DNA of 15,145 nucleotides from an uncultured Collinsella sp. Its GTDB lineage: Bacteria; Actinomycetota; Coriobacteriia; Coriobacteriales; Coriobacteriaceae. The notes under the pieces were generated by a model. That model was not told where the DNA came from. It did not search any database and saw only the letters and a program-made list of their open reading frames with translations. This document shows, in pieces, positions 13,722 to 15,145 of this stretch (its first letter is position 1; each line of letters opens with the position of its first letter). The stretch is taken from the NCBI GenBank assembly GCA_900542635.1, contig UQOJ01000050.1:1-15145 (forward strand), written 5' to 3'. Made by a program: the position numbers and the translations under genes.

Positions 13722-14456
13722 CTACCTCCCCTCCGCCTTCAGCCTCAGCAGCAGGTCGCCCAGCTCGGGGCACTTGCTGGAAAGGCGCGTCTGGGCTCGC
13801 TCGCCCATCCCCCACCGCTGGCGGACTTCCTGGACGTGCGGGCTCACGCGGTAGTCCCCATCCATCACCTGCTTGAGCAGCTTGGCGGTCACGCGCGCAT
13901 CGGCTAAGGCGCTGTGGGCGTGACCCGTCGACTCGTCGAACTCGATGCCAAACCACGTTGCCGCGTCACTCAAAGAGACGCACCCGTGGCTGCCCACGTC
14001 CATGATCGAAGTGTAAAACGCCTGCAGGTCGGCCCAGTCCGTAGGAAATGCGGAAAGGTCCATGTGCTTTGCCTGGCACTCGGTCATAAGCTGTCGATGA
14101 TCCGCCCCGCTCCAGCAAACTATCTGGGCGGAGTAGCGACCGATCCAATCGCTGAGTCTTTTGATCACCACATAGAGCGGATCAGCCATCGCAGTGTCCA
14201 CAGCCGATATCCCTGTGAGCTCGCGGACGGGGAACGCAACGCCTTCGGTAAATTCTGTCTGCACAAACTGCGAGAACTCGCCCATCACGTTGCCGTGGTA
14301 ATCGAGCTTAACAGCGCCGACCTCGATAATCTCGTTACGTAGTCCGCGGCGCTGGCGCTGCTTTGGCACCGGCGCAAACTCAAAGTCGAGCACGATCTGG
14401 CGCGCAAAGTTCGTCGTATCGATGGCCGAAATATCCGGCGTCTTTTTGTCTGGCAC
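13722..14456 (-). CDS. DEDDh-type 3'-5' exonuclease
   Basis: This 244-residue protein is of the RNase T/DnaQ-like exonuclease superfamily. All five DEDDh residues are visible: D24 and E26 (VLDFEFAP), D119 (WSGADHRQL), and H181 with D186 (HSALADARVTAKLL). The layout (single domain, near the N-terminus, with ELTGIS at 79-84) resembles KapD/ERI-like exonucleases more than the DNA polymerase III epsilon subunit, and no extra domain is present. It would remove 3' nucleotides from RNA or DNA using two metal ions. The start is a GTG (14454-14456) after AAAGG. A LexA-like box and small peptide gene lie upstream on the other strand. Confidence 0.88.
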   Translation of the reverse strand: MPDKKTPDISAIDTTNFARQIVLDFEFAPVPKQRQRRGLRNEIIEVGAVKLDYHGNVMGEFSQFVQTEFTEGVAFPVRELTGISAVDTAMADPLYVVIKRLSDWIGRYSAQIVCWSGADHRQLMTECQAKHMDLSAFPTDWADLQAFYTSIMDVGSHGCVSLSDAATWFGIEFDESTGHAHSALADARVTAKLLKQVMDGDYRVSPHVQEVRQRWGMGERAQTRLSSKCPELGDLLLRLKAEGR

Positions 14457-14609
14457 GGTCAGGGCCTTTCTCCGTCAACTGCCGCTCGTTACATAGGCGG
14501 CTACATTGTCGTAAGGATAGGAACCCGTGCGGACATGAAATCGCACAGCACGGCTTTCCGGCATCCTTGCGTAAAGCCACACTTTGAGAGAATCACGTCA
14601 CTGTTATTA

Positions 14610-14625
14610 TCGAACATATATTCGT
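14610..14625. promoter_or_regulatory. LexA-box-like (SOS) operator
   Basis: TCGAAC-ATAT-ATTCGT matches the Gram-positive/actinobacterial LexA pattern TCGAAC-N4-GTTCGA at 10 of 12 positions. It directly follows TTGAGA (14584-14589) and TATTAT (14605-14610), a possible promoter with a short 15-bp spacer. It also overlaps the -35 region of the downstream extended -10. Either way it could repress the small peptide gene. Confidence 0.45.
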
Positions 14626-14641
14626 ATTTATAGCAGTACTT

Positions 14642-14650
14642 TGATAGAAT
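14642..14650 (+). promoter_or_regulatory. Extended -10 promoter for the 41-residue peptide
   Basis: TG-A-TAGAAT is an extended -10 element, with TAGAAT matching at 5/6. The -35 position (14622-14627) is poor and overlaps the LexA-like box. Transcription would start near 14657, giving a 5' UTR of about 58 nt that begins at the first complementary segment. Confidence 0.5.
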
Positions 14651-14714
14651 TGCAGTTGTTGACGGCAGTTCCATGTGCCGGGCAGCGCCCTCCATGCGAC
14701 GGGAGGTGATGCCC

Positions 14715-14840
14715 ATGACCGATCTGACTGATTTCGTGAAACTCCTGACCGCTCTGGTCTCGCTCCTCACGGCGCTTATCGGGCTTTCCGAGGCACTCAA
14801 GCAGCGTACGAAGCAAAAGAAGAGGGGTCGACGCCGTTAA
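14715..14840 (+). CDS. 41-residue hydrophobic/basic peptide, type I toxin-like
   Basis: The ATG at 14715 follows GGGAGG by 8 nt and opens a 41-codon frame ending TAA. An in-frame ATG at 14709 is too close to that site. The product starts MTDLTDFVKLLTALVSLL. It continues with a hydrophobic stretch (about 8-25), one likely membrane helix, and ends in a basic tail with KQRTKQKKRGRRR. This layout matches membrane-acting type I toxins and holin-like small proteins, but no specific family was identified. The gene is flanked by complementary UTR segments, has a LexA-like box upstream and a stable hairpin over its stop codon. Toxicity is inferred, not shown. Confidence 0.65.
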   Translation: MTDLTDFVKLLTALVSLLTALIGLSEALKQRTKQKKRGRRR

Positions 14841-14854
14841 GGCATTGACCCCTT
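14822..14854 (+). other. Stable hairpin over the stop codon of the small peptide gene
   Basis: GAGGGGTC (14822-14829) pairs with GACCCCTT (14847-14854). The stem extends inward to GCC/GGC around GTTAA with one mismatch, making about 13 bp. It includes the TAA stop. No U-run follows, so it may protect or hide the mRNA 3' end rather than terminate it. Confidence 0.6.
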
Positions 14855-14906
14855 GAACTAAGTAACGGCGCTGCCCAGCTATCACCCTTGGGCTGCCGTC
14901 GACTTT

Positions 14907-14935
14907 ATTCTACCCACGGTTGCCAGGTTTAACAA
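14907..14935 (-). promoter_or_regulatory. Candidate antisense promoter opposite the small peptide gene
   Basis: On the minus strand TTGTTA (14935-14930) and TAGAAT (14912-14907) are 17 bp apart, matching consensus at 4/6 and 5/6. The -10 is identical to that of the plus-strand promoter. A transcript from about 14900 would be antisense to the whole peptide mRNA. It could also read on into the exonuclease gene. Confidence 0.5.
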
Positions 14936-14952
14936 ATGAATTTTCACTAATG

Positions 14953-15061
14953 GAGCCTCGGAGCCCACTCGCTCAACCACCTGGCCATCGGATTAGCCGG
15001 ATTCTGGGACACGCCTTCCGTCCCAGGCCTCTACCGGAAAATGCGTCCCACCCTGAGGCTC
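14953..15061. repeat. GGGAC-type palindromic repeat cluster at contig end
   Basis: GAGCCTC (14953-14959) and GAGGCTC (15055-15061) are outer inverted repeats. Inside, CTGGGAC (15004-15010) and GTCCCAG (15020-15026) form a perfect 7-bp hairpin. GGGACACG-NN-TTCCGT occurs at 15006 and again at 15068, with a related inverted copy near 15035-15050. No gene is seen from 14841 to 15145. Confidence 0.5.
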
Positions 15062-15145
15062 GATTCCGGGACACGGTTTCCGTTTGAAGCGGGACTGCGG
15101 ACGATTTCTTGGACCGCTACGCGGCCCTTCCCAGCGCGGCGCGGA

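Larger units (their letters stand above)
14658..14903 (+). other. Nested 5'-UTR/3'-UTR complementarity enclosing the small peptide gene
   Basis: Outer segments 14658-14671 and 14890-14903 pair over 14 positions, with three G-U pairs. Inner segments GGGCAGCGCC (14680-14689) and GGCGCTGCCC (14867-14876) pair perfectly over 10 bp. The pairs are nested and flank the coding region, so the mRNA ends could close on each other, as known for Hok- and AapA-type toxin mRNAs. The same pattern could also be read as imperfect terminal inverted repeats of a 246-bp element. Confidence 0.6.

Noticed and set aside
14501..14885. Minus-strand open frames of 85-99 codons opposite the small peptide gene
   Set aside because: They have no good ribosome binding site and cover regulatory and structured sequence; an antisense RNA is a better reading of this strand.

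Overview
The window looks like a GC-rich gut actinobacterium of the class Coriobacteriia, most likely Collinsella or a close relative. The reasons are the four-cysteine (zinc) form of S14, the high-GC codon use, and an anaerobic selenium/molybdenum and purine-type gene set. This taxonomic call is a judgement from the proteins, not a database result. The first 47 bases are not genomic. They are an untrimmed Illumina Nextera/P7 adapter, so the window is the raw end of a draft contig.

Region 1 (48-1449, minus strand) is part of the spc ribosomal-protein operon: rplE, rpsN (zinc type), rpsH and the first nine codons of rplF, cut off by the adapter. The gene normally found upstream of rplE, rplX, is absent. 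A 311-bp gap with a plausible promoter and a palindromic repeat takes its place. This is either a real split of the operon or a chimeric join.

Region 2 (1761-11713) is one metabolic locus. On the minus strand, in transcription order, it holds ygeX (diaminopropionate ammonia-lyase), ygeY (M20 hydrolase), ygeW (carbamoyltransferase-like), a terminator, mocA/ygfJ, hyuA (hydantoinase/dihydropyrimidinase), then yqeB and xdhC. yqeC lies on the plus strand between hyuA and yqeB. These are counterparts of the E. coli ygeW-ygeX-ygeY-hyuA-yqeB-yqeC-ygfJ group, which is linked to selenium-dependent molybdenum hydroxylases and anaerobic purine/urate breakdown. The hydroxylase subunits, ygfK, ssnA and a carbamate kinase are not in the window. 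A divergent YheO/DauR-type PAS-HTH regulator sits at the head of the locus. The shared intergenic region carries two identical AACAAA-N3-TTTGTT palindromes 51 bp apart, which are good candidate operators.

Region 3 (11837-13611) holds an unrecognised single-pass membrane protein with a long Pro/Ala/Ser/Thr-rich stretch. It is followed by a 33-bp-period direct repeat and then an uncharacterised 140-residue protein. The leader of that last gene folds like an S-box (SAM-I clan) aptamer and overlaps the Shine-Dalgarno sequence.

Region 4 (13722-15145) holds a DEDDh 3'-5' exonuclease (minus strand) and a 41-residue hydrophobic/basic peptide gene missed by normal ORF cut-offs. The peptide gene has a LexA-box-like operator, nested 5'-UTR/3'-UTR complementarity and a candidate antisense promoter, so it resembles a type I toxin-antitoxin locus. 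The last 200 bases hold only GGGAC-rich palindromic repeats.
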